Positions 1 through 5,697 of a stretch of DNA of 11,251 bases are shown here, in pieces. This DNA is from Actinomycetota bacterium. GTDB lineage: Bacteria; Actinomycetota; Thermoleophilia; Solirubrobacterales; Thermoleophilaceae. A model generated the notes under the pieces. It ran no database searches and was not told where the DNA came from. It saw only the letters and a list, made by a program, of their open reading frames with translations. Location: NCBI GenBank assembly GCA_005883295.1, contig VAWV01000169.1, positions 1 to 11,251 on the forward strand, in the 5' to 3' direction. Each line of letters starts with the position of its first letter. The first letter of the stretch is position 1. Both the position numbers and the translations under genes were made by a program.

Positions 1-1
1 G

Positions 2-1258
2 AGCGCGATCGGGAAGCTCGCCCCCGGCGCCTCCAGCCCGGACGTCGTGAAGTACGAGGTCTCGACGGGCGCCGCCGCGAGCCTCCTGCTGGTGGGGCAG
101 AACTTCCCCTGGAACCACCTGATCGGAGCCTGGAACGCGACCACCGGCAGCCCGGAGCCGGCGTTCCCGGTGATCACCGACGACTTCCAGTTCGTGTCCA
201 GCTCGCTCGTGGCGAAGGTCGACAAGGGGAGCAGCGCCAACCAGATCCTCGCCGGCAACGGGCTGGGGATGATCCACGCGTACGACGGCTCGACGGGTCT
301 CGACGCGCCTCACTTCCCCAAGGTGACGGGCGGATGGGTGATCGCGCCACCCGCTCTGGCGGATGACGGAACGCGGATGGCGGCGATCACCCGCGAGGGC
401 TTTCTGTTCGAGTGGAAGCTCGCCGCCGACGCCTGCCAGCCGGAGTGGCCGGTGTTCCGGCACGACAACCAGAACACCGGCGACTACAACGCCGACGGCA
501 CGGCGCCCGCGGCTCCGGCGAACGTTTCGCTCGCGCGGCTCGGCCACGGCATGTTCCGGCTGAAGTTCACCTCGCCGGGCGACGACCGGTTCTGCGGCAC
601 CGCGAAGAGCTACCGCACCCTCATCGACGGCCAGCCCAGGGACCTCGGGCTTGGCGCTCCGGTCGCAGGCGGAAAGGTCCTGACCAAGGACGTGAAGTTG
701 GCGCCGGGCGCGGGCGACCTCACGATCCAGGCGGTCGACGACGGCAAGCCCGCCTCGGGCGGCCCCAAGGACGACGTGAACACCGGCAACGTGGGGCAGG
801 CGGCGGACGTCGCCGTCCCCGCACCGGTCACGCGGCACCACAAGACCTGCAAGGGCGCGCAGCCCACCTCCGTCATCAGCAAGCGGCTCCTGCGCATCAC
901 GCACAAGCGCTTCCACATTTCCGGCCACGCCGTGGGCGGCCGCTGCGTGAAGGGCAAGCGCGTGCGCGCCCGCGCGCGGCGAGTGGAGGTCAGCCTCGCG
1001 CTCGTCACGAAGGGGAAGTGCCGCTTCATGGGGCGGCGCGGACGGCTCGGCAAGCCGCGCCAGTGCGGGAAGCGCGTGTACCTGCCGGCACACCTGAGCC
1101 GCGGAATCAACAGAAAGGGCTGGACCAGCTGGTCGCTCAAGCGCAAGGTGCAGTTCCCCAACGGGCGCTACGTGATCTCGGTCCGAGCGATTGGCGCCGA
1201 CGGAGTACCTGAGCGCATCGCGCGCTCGTCCAACTCCGCGGCCTTCATGCTGCGCTGA
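2..1258 (+). CDS. Secreted beta-propeller/VCBS-like protein with C-terminal beta-sandwich domain (5' partial)
   Basis: The frame is open to the left edge, so the true start lies outside the window; the first visible GTG (47) is internal. The visible N-terminal half has repeating blade-like segments of the type 'I-x-A-[WY]-[ND]-x-[ST]-T-G' (for example LIGAWNATTGSPEPAFPV and MIHAYDGSTG), as in PQQ-like or FG-GAP/VCBS propellers. The motif WPVFRHDNQNTGDYN follows, a common propeller-closing sequence in secreted bacterial proteins. Next comes a region resembling a fibronectin-III-like fold (about residues 150-240 counted from base 47), then a very basic, Cys-containing segment (about 265-403) with a W-x-L and 'P-x-G-x-Y-x-[IV]-x-V-R-A' pattern. 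I associate that last pattern with a beta-sandwich module found repeatedly in extracellular proteins of Thermoleophilia. The likely location is outside the cell. The substrate is unknown; it could be an adhesin, a protease-associated propeller or a structural surface protein. Confidence 0.75.
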   Translation, partial: SAIGKLAPGASSPDVVKYEVSTGAAASLLLVGQNFPWNHLIGAWNATTGSPEPAFPVITDDFQFVSSSLVAKVDKGSSANQILAGNGLGMIHAYDGSTGLDAPHFPKVTGGWVIAPPALADDGTRMAAITREGFLFEWKLAADACQPEWPVFRHDNQNTGDYNADGTAPAAPANVSLARLGHGMFRLKFTSPGDDRFCGTAKSYRTLIDGQPRDLGLGAPVAGGKVLTKDVKLAPGAGDLTIQAVDDGKPASGGPKDDVNTGNVGQAADVAVPAPVTRHHKTCKGAQPTSVISKRLLRITHKRFHISGHAVGGRCVKGKRVRARARRVEVSLALVTKGKCRFMGRRGRLGKPRQCGKRVYLPAHLSRGINRKGWTSWSLKRKVQFPNGRYVISVRAIGADGVPERIARSSNSAAFMLR

Positions 1259-1281
1259 GACTTCGGCGTACCATCAGGCCC

Positions 1282-1798
1282 GTGTCCACGCGGCGCTGGA
1301 GGCCCCGGGCCGCAGCCCTCCTCGCCGGCGGGGCGTTCGCGCTGCACCAGCTGCGCTACCTCCTCGGCTACGGGAGCCGGTCCCACCACGAACTCGCGGC
1401 GCAGGGCCACGCGTACCTGACGGTCGTCGCGCCACTCATCGCGGTCGTACTGCTCCTCGCGGCCGCCGACGTCCTGATGCGCATCACGCGCGCGCGGCCG
1501 GACGGACTCGGCGAGCAGCCGAGCCTGCGCCGCCTCTGGGCTGTCGCCGCAGGCTTCCTGTTCTCCGCCTATTGCCTCCAGGAGTCGCTGGAGGGGCTGC
1601 TCGCTACCGGGCATCCGGGCGGCGTCGCCGGCGTACTCGGCTACGGCGGCTGGGCGGCCGGGCCGCCCGGCCCTCCGGATCGCCCGGCCGCGGCCAGCGC
1701 TTTCGATCACGGCGTTCCTGCCCAGCCGACCGCGCCCGTATCGCCGCGTGGCGCACCGGCTGCGCGCCCGGGCTCCGCCCCTCGCCTCCATCCCGTAG
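1282..1798 (+). CDS. Small polytopic membrane protein, probably frameshifted
   Basis: A GTG start at 1282 lies 23 bases after the previous stop and has no good Shine-Dalgarno. About 130 residues in this frame look genuinely coding. They contain three hydrophobic helices (roughly residues 8-27, 42-66 and 82-101), H-Q-L-R-Y-L-L-G-Y-G at the end of the first, a His-His pair, and the loop HPGGVAGVLGYGGW. After about 1655 this frame turns into Pro/Arg/Ala-rich sequence with lowered third-position GC. It then finds no stop until 3618, running out of frame through the next gene. The +2 frame has higher third-position GC from about 1690 and ends at TAG 1796-1798 with an Arg-rich tail ending in APPLASIP. 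I infer a one-base gain or two-base loss near 1655-1690, perhaps with loss of a fourth helix. It opens the cupredoxin/membrane operon. It may be a pseudogene, a sequencing error or a genuine odd C-terminus. No enzymatic motif is visible. Confidence 0.5.
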
Positions 1799-1852
1799 GG
1801 GCCGGCTCACCACGGCGGGCCGGCCGGTCCGTCGAGACGATGGAGGTACCGA

Positions 1853-2215
1853 ATGTCACAGCGCGCACGCTTGGGCGTAATCGCGGCGGCCGTGGTGGTC
1901 GCGGTAGTCGGATTCGTGATCGCGAGCTCGAGCGGAGACAACACCAAGGAGAGCGGCCTCGTCCACATCGTGGTGAGGCACGCCAAGCCGGTCGGCGGTG
2001 TGAGGGAGATCACGGTCAAGAAGGGGCACCGGGCACGTTTCACCGTGACTTCCGACGTAGCCGACGAGATCCACATCCACGGGTACGACCTTCACAAGGA
2101 CGTGATCAAGGGCGGGACCGTGAGCTTCGACTTCGTGGCGAAGATGGATGGCGGCTTCGTCGTGGAGCTCGAGAGCCGAAGCAAGCAGATCGCGTCGCTC
2201 AAGGTGCTGCCGTGA
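1853..2215 (+). CDS. Membrane-anchored cupredoxin-like domain protein (no type-1 Cys ligand)
   Basis: A 120-aa protein with a strong ribosome binding site (GGAGG at 1842-1846, six bases before ATG). Residues 7-25 form one hydrophobic signal-anchor; a short Ser/Gly/Asp linker follows, then a beta-rich domain of about 85 residues that should face outward. The pattern (V-x-I-x-V-x-x-G near 'REITVKKGHRARFTVTSD', then 'DEIHIHGYD', then a late 'GGFVVELE' strand) fits the cupredoxin_1 fold used in secreted copper proteins. It has no cysteine at all, so it cannot build a classical blue-copper centre (His-Cys-His-Met). His74, His76 and His81 in EIHIHGYDLHKD, plus Met98, are the only obvious soft ligands. 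A structural or Cu(I)/Cu(II) transfer role is possible, but the sequence does not prove metal binding. The stop overlaps the next gene's GTG (GTGA at 2212-2215), so translation is coupled to the polytopic partner. Confidence 0.85.
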   Translation: MSQRARLGVIAAAVVVAVVGFVIASSSGDNTKESGLVHIVVRHAKPVGGVREITVKKGHRARFTVTSDVADEIHIHGYDLHKDVIKGGTVSFDFVAKMDGGFVVELESRSKQIASLKVLP

Positions 2216-3618
2216 GACGCAGGACGGCCGTCGCCGTGGCGCTGGCCACGGCGGCCGCGGCGGTCTGGCCGGATGTGGCGAGCGCGCATGGCCTGGTGGG
2301 CCGGGCGGATCTGCCGATCCCGTCCTGGCTCTTCGGCTGGGGCGCCTCGATCGTCCTGATCGTGTCGTTCGTGGCGCTGGCCACGCTGTGGCCGCAGCCC
2401 CGCCTGGAACAAGCGGTGGAACGGCCGTGGTTCCGCATTCCCGCCTGGGTCGACCCGATCTGCGGCCTGATCGGCGTCGCGCTCTTCGGCGTCGTCGTCT
2501 ACTCCGGCCTCGAGGGGACGAGCGAGGCGATGAACAACTTCGCCTCGAACTTCATCTTCGTCGAGTTCTGGGTGGGGCTCGTGATCCTGAGCGTGCTATT
2601 CGGCGACGTCTTCCGCGCGTTCAACCCGTGGCTCGCCGTTGGCAGGGCTCTGCGATGGGCTGCGGCGCGCGCGGGCCTGTCCTCGCCGGTCCGGCGCGAC
2701 TACCCGGCGTGGCTAGGGCGCTGGCCCGCGGTGGCGACGATCATCGGCTTCGCCTGGCTCGAGCTCGTCTACACGCAGAAGACGCCGCAGACCCTGGCCT
2801 GGCTATGCATCGGATACGCGGTCGTGCAGCTCCTGGCCATGGCGGCCTTCGGCATCGAGCGCTGGGTCGACAACGGCGACGGCTTCACGGTCTACTTCAA
2901 CCTGTTCTCGCGGCTCTCGCCGCTCATCCGCCGCGACGGGGTGCTCCATCTACGGCCGCCGCTCGCCGGGGTCCCGAGCATGCCGATGGTCCCGGGCAGC
3001 ATCGGTCTGCTCTGCGCCGCAATCGGGAGCACGACGTTCGATGGGTTCTCGAACGGGCCCGTGTGGGCATCGCTCAACCCGGATCTCCAGAGCTTGTTCA
3101 AGGACCTGGGGTCGAGCACCAACGTGGCGATCGAGCTGGCGGGCGCAGTCGGGCTCCTCGGCTGCGTGGCCGCCGTGGGGCTCTTCTACAGGCTCGGCGT
3201 GCGCGGCATGCAGACCGTGGGCGAGGGATATCCGAGCACCGAGCTGGCGCGCCGGTTCGCCCACACGCTCGTGCCGATCGCCTTCGCGTACGCGCTCGCG
3301 CACTACTTCTCGCTGCTCATCTACAACGGCCAGGCGGTGGCGTCGCTGGTCTCGGATCCGCTCGGCGACGGCTCGAACATCTTCGGCACCGCGAGCGCGC
3401 ACATCGACTACGGCGTGATCTCGGGGAAGGGGATCTGGTACGTGCAGGTGGCCGCCCTGGTGGTGGGCCACGTCAGCGGCCTGATCCTTGCGCACGACCG
3501 CGCACTCTCGCTCTACAAACGTGTACGCGACGCCACGCGCTCGCAATACTGGATGCTGGTCGTGATGGTCGGTTTCACAAGCCTCGGGCTATGGCTCCTG
3601 TCGGCGGTTCGCCAGTGA
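2212..3618 (+). CDS. Polytopic membrane protein with His-rich helices (type often auto-labelled fenitrothion hydrolase)
   Basis: A 468-aa protein starting at GTG 2212, overlapping the cupredoxin gene's stop; AAGG at 2201-2204 may serve as a weak ribosome binding site. Residues 1-25 look like a cleavable signal (RRR, Ala/Val core, then V-A-S-A). Cleavage there would leave mature His26-Gly27. About ten hydrophobic helices follow. Visible motifs include FRAFNPW after the third helix and FAHTLVPIAFAYALAH (His351 and His364). Later come AHIDYG (His397) and GHVSGLILAH (His420 and His428), where the pair is eight residues apart on one helix. Histidines in late helices suggest haem or metal binding or proton transfer, but this is inference. 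I recall that such actinobacterial proteins are often auto-annotated as fenitrothion hydrolase; nothing here shows a hydrolase active site and I would not transfer that function. It is the largest member of a cassette with a cupredoxin-like protein and two small membrane proteins. A longer in-frame reading from 1282 is rejected because 1853-2215 is clearly coding in another frame. Confidence 0.88.
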   Translation: MRRRTAVAVALATAAAAVWPDVASAHGLVGRADLPIPSWLFGWGASIVLIVSFVALATLWPQPRLEQAVERPWFRIPAWVDPICGLIGVALFGVVVYSGLEGTSEAMNNFASNFIFVEFWVGLVILSVLFGDVFRAFNPWLAVGRALRWAAARAGLSSPVRRDYPAWLGRWPAVATIIGFAWLELVYTQKTPQTLAWLCIGYAVVQLLAMAAFGIERWVDNGDGFTVYFNLFSRLSPLIRRDGVLHLRPPLAGVPSMPMVPGSIGLLCAAIGSTTFDGFSNGPVWASLNPDLQSLFKDLGSSTNVAIELAGAVGLLGCVAAVGLFYRLGVRGMQTVGEGYPSTELARRFAHTLVPIAFAYALAHYFSLLIYNGQAVASLVSDPLGDGSNIFGTASAHIDYGVISGKGIWYVQVAALVVGHVSGLILAHDRALSLYKRVRDATRSQYWMLVVMVGFTSLGLWLLSAVRQ

Positions 3619-3752
3619 TCGTCCTCGCGCATTTCGGGCACTGGTACGTGTCGCTGCCGGTGTTCCTCGGGCCGGTGGCGGCCCTGTTCGCGTGGGTGTA
3701 CGTAGGTGACTGGCTCGAGAAGCGCAAGGGAGGGCGCCGTGACCGCGACTGA
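3615..3752 (+). CDS. 45-aa single-pass membrane protein, translationally coupled
   Basis: GTG at 3615 overlaps the preceding TGA (GTGA at 3615-3618), and the frame ends at 3752, 14 bases inside the next gene. The peptide starts MIVLAHFGHWYVSLPVFLG, runs through one hydrophobic helix (about residues 12-31) and ends in a Lys/Arg/Asp tail (GDWLEKRKGGRRDRD). By the positive-inside rule the N-terminus should face out and the tail in. His6 and His9 (H-F-G-H) followed by W-Y lie at the outer membrane edge. I cannot assign a family by name. Its size, its position between two polytopic proteins and its stop/start overlaps suggest a small subunit or assembly factor of a membrane complex made with its neighbours. 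It is easily missed because a much longer open frame starting at 2148 runs through the same bases. Confidence 0.72.
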   Translation: MIVLAHFGHWYVSLPVFLGPVAALFAWVYVGDWLEKRKGGRRDRD

Positions 3753-4224
3753 GGTTCGCCGGGAGCTCGAGGTCGACGCGGCCGTGCTGGCGATCGCGGC
3801 TGGGCTCATCCACGCCGTCGCGGCCGTGACCCACTTCGGCCAGTACTGGCTGTTCGGGACGTTCTTCGCCGTGCTCGCCGTGGCGCAGGTCGGCTGGGGC
3901 GCGCTGGTCTACCGCGGCGCCACGCGCTCGCTTCTCATCGCTGGCGCGTGGGGAAGCGCCGGTGTCGCGCTCCTGTGGCTCGTCACTCGAACGGTGGGCC
4001 TGCCGATCGGACCGCACGCGGGGCGGCCCGAGGCGGTCGGCCCGCTCGACACTCTGGCCACGCTCGACGAGCAGGCGATCGTGCTGCTGATCCTTGCGCT
4101 CGTGCGGTGGCCATCGCTGCGACCGCACGTGGTCCGCTTCGCCCAGCGCGCGGGGCCGGCCGTGGGCATCGGGCTGACGATCGCGAGCCTGGTGTCGCTC
4201 ACGCTGGGCGTGCACGCGCACTGA
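3739..4224 (+). CDS. Four-helix integral membrane protein with conserved-looking His/Glu positions
   Basis: A 161-aa protein. I chose GTG 3739 over GTG 3706 because GGGAGGG lies at 3728-3734, four bases ahead of it, and because the earlier start would add a charged stretch that belongs to the previous gene's tail. Helices are at about residues 13-34, 37-57, 64-83 and 113-121 plus 140-157. His25 and His32 sit on the first helix (LIHAVAAVTHFGQYWLFG). A loop with GLPIGPHAGRPEAVGPLD (His93) precedes the fourth helix, and the C-terminus is HAH. I recall similar proteins (first-helix His plus 'TGLPxGPxAGxPExVGxxD' loop) as unnamed actinobacterial membrane proteins, without known function. It ends the five-gene run and overlaps the 45-aa gene by 14 bases. 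A partner role in metal, haem or quinone chemistry is inference only. Confidence 0.85.
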   Translation: MTATEVRRELEVDAAVLAIAAGLIHAVAAVTHFGQYWLFGTFFAVLAVAQVGWGALVYRGATRSLLIAGAWGSAGVALLWLVTRTVGLPIGPHAGRPEAVGPLDTLATLDEQAIVLLILALVRWPSLRPHVVRFAQRAGPAVGIGLTIASLVSLTLGVHAH

Positions 4225-4244
4225 CGCGCACAGCAGAGCTGGGC

Positions 4245-4287
4245 GAGTGTGCAGTTGTACGCGCTATACGCGCACAACTGCACTCTC
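4245..4287. repeat. Long imperfect hairpin 1 in the convergent spacer
   Basis: Two 19-base arms (4245-4263 and 4269-4287) pair with only two mismatches around the five-base loop CTATA. The 5' arm begins GAGTGTGCAGTTG and the 3' arm ends CAACTGCACTCTC. It starts 20 bases after the stop of the 161-aa membrane protein and lies between convergent genes, so it could end transcription from the left. No T-run follows on either strand. It shares a pattern with the hairpin at 4316-4358. Confidence 0.85.
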
Positions 4288-4315
4288 GACACCCGGGGCA
4301 TCTCCCGAACCGGAC

Positions 4316-4358
4316 GAGAATGCATTTGACGTTCATAGTGATCGTCAATTGCATTCTC
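4316..4358. repeat. Long imperfect hairpin 2 in the convergent spacer
   Basis: Two 20-base arms (4316-4335 and 4339-4358) pair at 18 positions around a three-base centre TAG. The arms begin GAGAATGCATTTGACG and end CGTCAATTGCATTCTC. The element is much richer in A/T than its surroundings. The last 13 bases match those of hairpin 1 except for two C/T changes (CAAYTGCAYTCTC). It may be the terminator for the leftward operon ending at 4420, or a member of a small dispersed palindromic repeat family. Confidence 0.85.
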
Positions 4359-4419
4359 ATCGGCCGAGGCACGTTCGGACGCGCCCGGACTGGCCTCCCG
4401 CCGAGCAGTTCATTTGGGC

Positions 4420-5064
4420 CTACGCCTCGGCCTCTTCCTCCTCGCCCATGGCCGACCTGCGGTAGGTGACGATCGCCAGGCCGATGACCAGCAGGCCCAG
4501 CGGCACGCCGAAGATCAGCGCGCTCGATCCGCCGGAGCCGGATCCGCCGGACCCGCCGGCAGACGGCTTGAAGCCATGGATCGGATGGCCCGCGGCCGAC
4601 GCCAGCTTCATCACCGCGTCGATCCCGGCGCGCGCCATCCCGTCCGACCCGGAGCCGACCTTGATGCCGGCGACCGCGGGCGCGGCCTTCGGCCCCGCCT
4701 CGAAGGTTCCGATGCCCACCGGCATCACCACGATGAGGGGCTGCTTGCCGTTGAAGCTGATCTCCCGGCCGAGGAAGCTCGCGTACTGGACCGGCTGGTT
4801 GAAGAGGTTCGGCACCCCGCCAAGGTCCGTGGGGCTGGCGATGATCGCGACCTTGATGTTGTAGCCGGCCTTGGCCGAGAGCGTCGTGATCGTCTGGAGA
4901 TCCCTCACGAGCGGCGCCGACACGCGCGGCGAGTAGGGCAGGAAGACGTTCTGGGTGGGGAGGAAGTCGCTCGCGGGGTCGGAGTCTCCGCGCGCCAGAG
5001 CCGGCGCGAGCACGGCGAGCGCCGCGACGCAGACCACCGCGAGCCCGGCCCTCGTCCTGAGCAT
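4420..5064 (-). CDS. Secreted, C-terminally membrane-anchored protein, TPM-like
   Basis: A 214-aa protein from ATG 5064. Residues 1-25 are a signal peptide (R-T-R, hydrophobic core, A-L-A before Arg26). The extracellular domain (about 30-165) has the strand-helix order of TPM-type domains: LPYSPRVSAPLVRDLQ, a helix, then GYNIKVAIIASPTDLG, then QPLIVVMPVGIGTF, and a late Ala-rich helix. TPM domains are known as small secreted or membrane-tethered folds linked to photosystem repair in plants and to unknown roles in bacteria. A Gly/Ser linker (169-181) leads to one membrane helix (182-200) and a short cytoplasmic tail, YRRSAMGEEEEAEA, that is strongly acidic. It lies 26 bases after the lipoprotein gene, in the same direction as the P450. 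An open frame reaches further upstream, but the signal peptide and the end of the lipoprotein gene favour this start. The family call is from pattern only. Confidence 0.8.
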   Translation of the reverse strand: MLRTRAGLAVVCVAALAVLAPALARGDSDPASDFLPTQNVFLPYSPRVSAPLVRDLQTITTLSAKAGYNIKVAIIASPTDLGGVPNLFNQPVQYASFLGREISFNGKQPLIVVMPVGIGTFEAGPKAAPAVAGIKVGSGSDGMARAGIDAVMKLASAAGHPIHGFKPSAGGSGGSGSGGSSALIFGVPLGLLVIGLAIVTYRRSAMGEEEEAEA

Positions 5065-5090
5065 GCGAGCCAGCGTAACGAAGGCCTCTC

Positions 5091-5675
5091 CTACGGCCGG
5101 ACGGTTGGGAGCCCGGGCGGAAAGACGTACGGGAAGTGGGGCCGCACGTAGCGCCCGACCTCGACCGTGACGACCAGGTGCGGACGCAGCTCGATACGGC
5201 GAGGGTCCCCGGCCACGCGGCCGCGGCCGACGAACGCCATCACCGGTCTGCGGAACGAGAGAACGCGACGGCTGGACAGCGGCTGGCCCCAAACGGCGAA
5301 GAGGTCGCCGAGCGTCAACTGCGGGCTGGGCGCCACCTCCACCAGCCCGGTGGGCTCGCGCGTGCGCAGCGGGTAGTCGCAGCGGCCGCTCACGACGAAC
5401 GCACCGCGGCGGACATGCGGCGGCGCGATCCCGATGCCCGCTGGCATGAGGACCACGCGGCCGTCGACGAAGATCTCGACGTGTGCGAGGAACCGCGCCG
5501 GCCTCGACCGGGTGCAGCGGAGCCCGCGAACTGATCGCGCGCGCTCCACCGCGCGTCCGAAGGCCGGCGGCCGGTAGCGCGGATCCGGGCCGAACAGCTC
5601 GGGCCGCGGCGGCGCCGGCGAGCGCTTCTCCGTCCGGCCGCCACAGCCGGTCACAAGCACGGCGCACGCCAACAC
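5091..5675 (-). CDS. Putative lipoprotein of unknown function
   Basis: A 194-aa frame from GTG 5675, 22 bases after the P450 stop, with no clear ribosome binding site. The N-terminus is a short hydrophobic stretch ending in the lipobox V-T-G-C (Cys11), typical of lipidation at the outer face of the membrane. There is no positively charged n-region, so the real start may be slightly upstream in frame, although I see no start codon there. After a Pro/Arg-rich linker (12-45) the protein looks beta-rich: RSVRGLRCTRS, then FLAHVEIFVDGRVVLMPAGIGIAPP, then LTLGDLFAVWGQPLS, then MAFVGRGRVAGDPRRIELRPHLVVTVEVG. The segment 'VEIFVDGRVVLMPAGIG' followed by 'LTLGDLFAVWGQPL' resembles small secreted proteins of high-GC Gram-positives that I recall only as hypothetical. 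Co-direction with the P450 and the TPM-like gene suggests one transcript. Confidence 0.75.
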   Translation of the reverse strand: MLACAVLVTGCGGRTEKRSPAPPRPELFGPDPRYRPPAFGRAVERARSVRGLRCTRSRPARFLAHVEIFVDGRVVLMPAGIGIAPPHVRRGAFVVSGRCDYPLRTREPTGLVEVAPSPQLTLGDLFAVWGQPLSSRRVLSFRRPVMAFVGRGRVAGDPRRIELRPHLVVTVEVGRYVRPHFPYVFPPGLPTVRP

Positions 5676-5697
5676 GACGGCGCACGCAGCTGGCCGC

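Noticed and set aside
1282..3618. One 778-aa open frame joining the first small membrane protein to the polytopic protein
   Set aside because: Its middle part crosses 1853-2215 out of frame with a clearly real cupredoxin-like gene that has its own ribosome binding site, and the peptide there is Arg/Gly-rich with low third-position GC. The long frame results from few stops in GC-rich DNA plus the probable frameshift.
2212..3618. Functional assignment as an organophosphate (fenitrothion) hydrolase
   Set aside because: This is a recalled database label; the sequence is a polytopic membrane protein without a visible metallo-hydrolase or serine-hydrolase motif.
3706..3738. Earlier GTG for the 161-aa membrane protein
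   Set aside because: The good ribosome binding site at 3728-3734 serves GTG 3739; the earlier start has none and adds a charged stretch ahead of helix 1.
2148..3752. 534-aa frame overlapping the polytopic protein
   Set aside because: It is Arg/Ala/Gly-rich shadow sequence except for the last 45 residues, which I keep as a separate small gene starting at GTG 3615.
4500..4565. Short repetitive stretch of GCCGGA/GATCCG units
   Set aside because: It encodes the Gly/Ser linker of the TPM-like protein and needs no separate repeat call.
4420..5685. 421-aa leftward frame
   Set aside because: Only the part from ATG 5064 has a signal peptide and coding character; the upstream part is an Arg-rich shadow of the lipoprotein gene.
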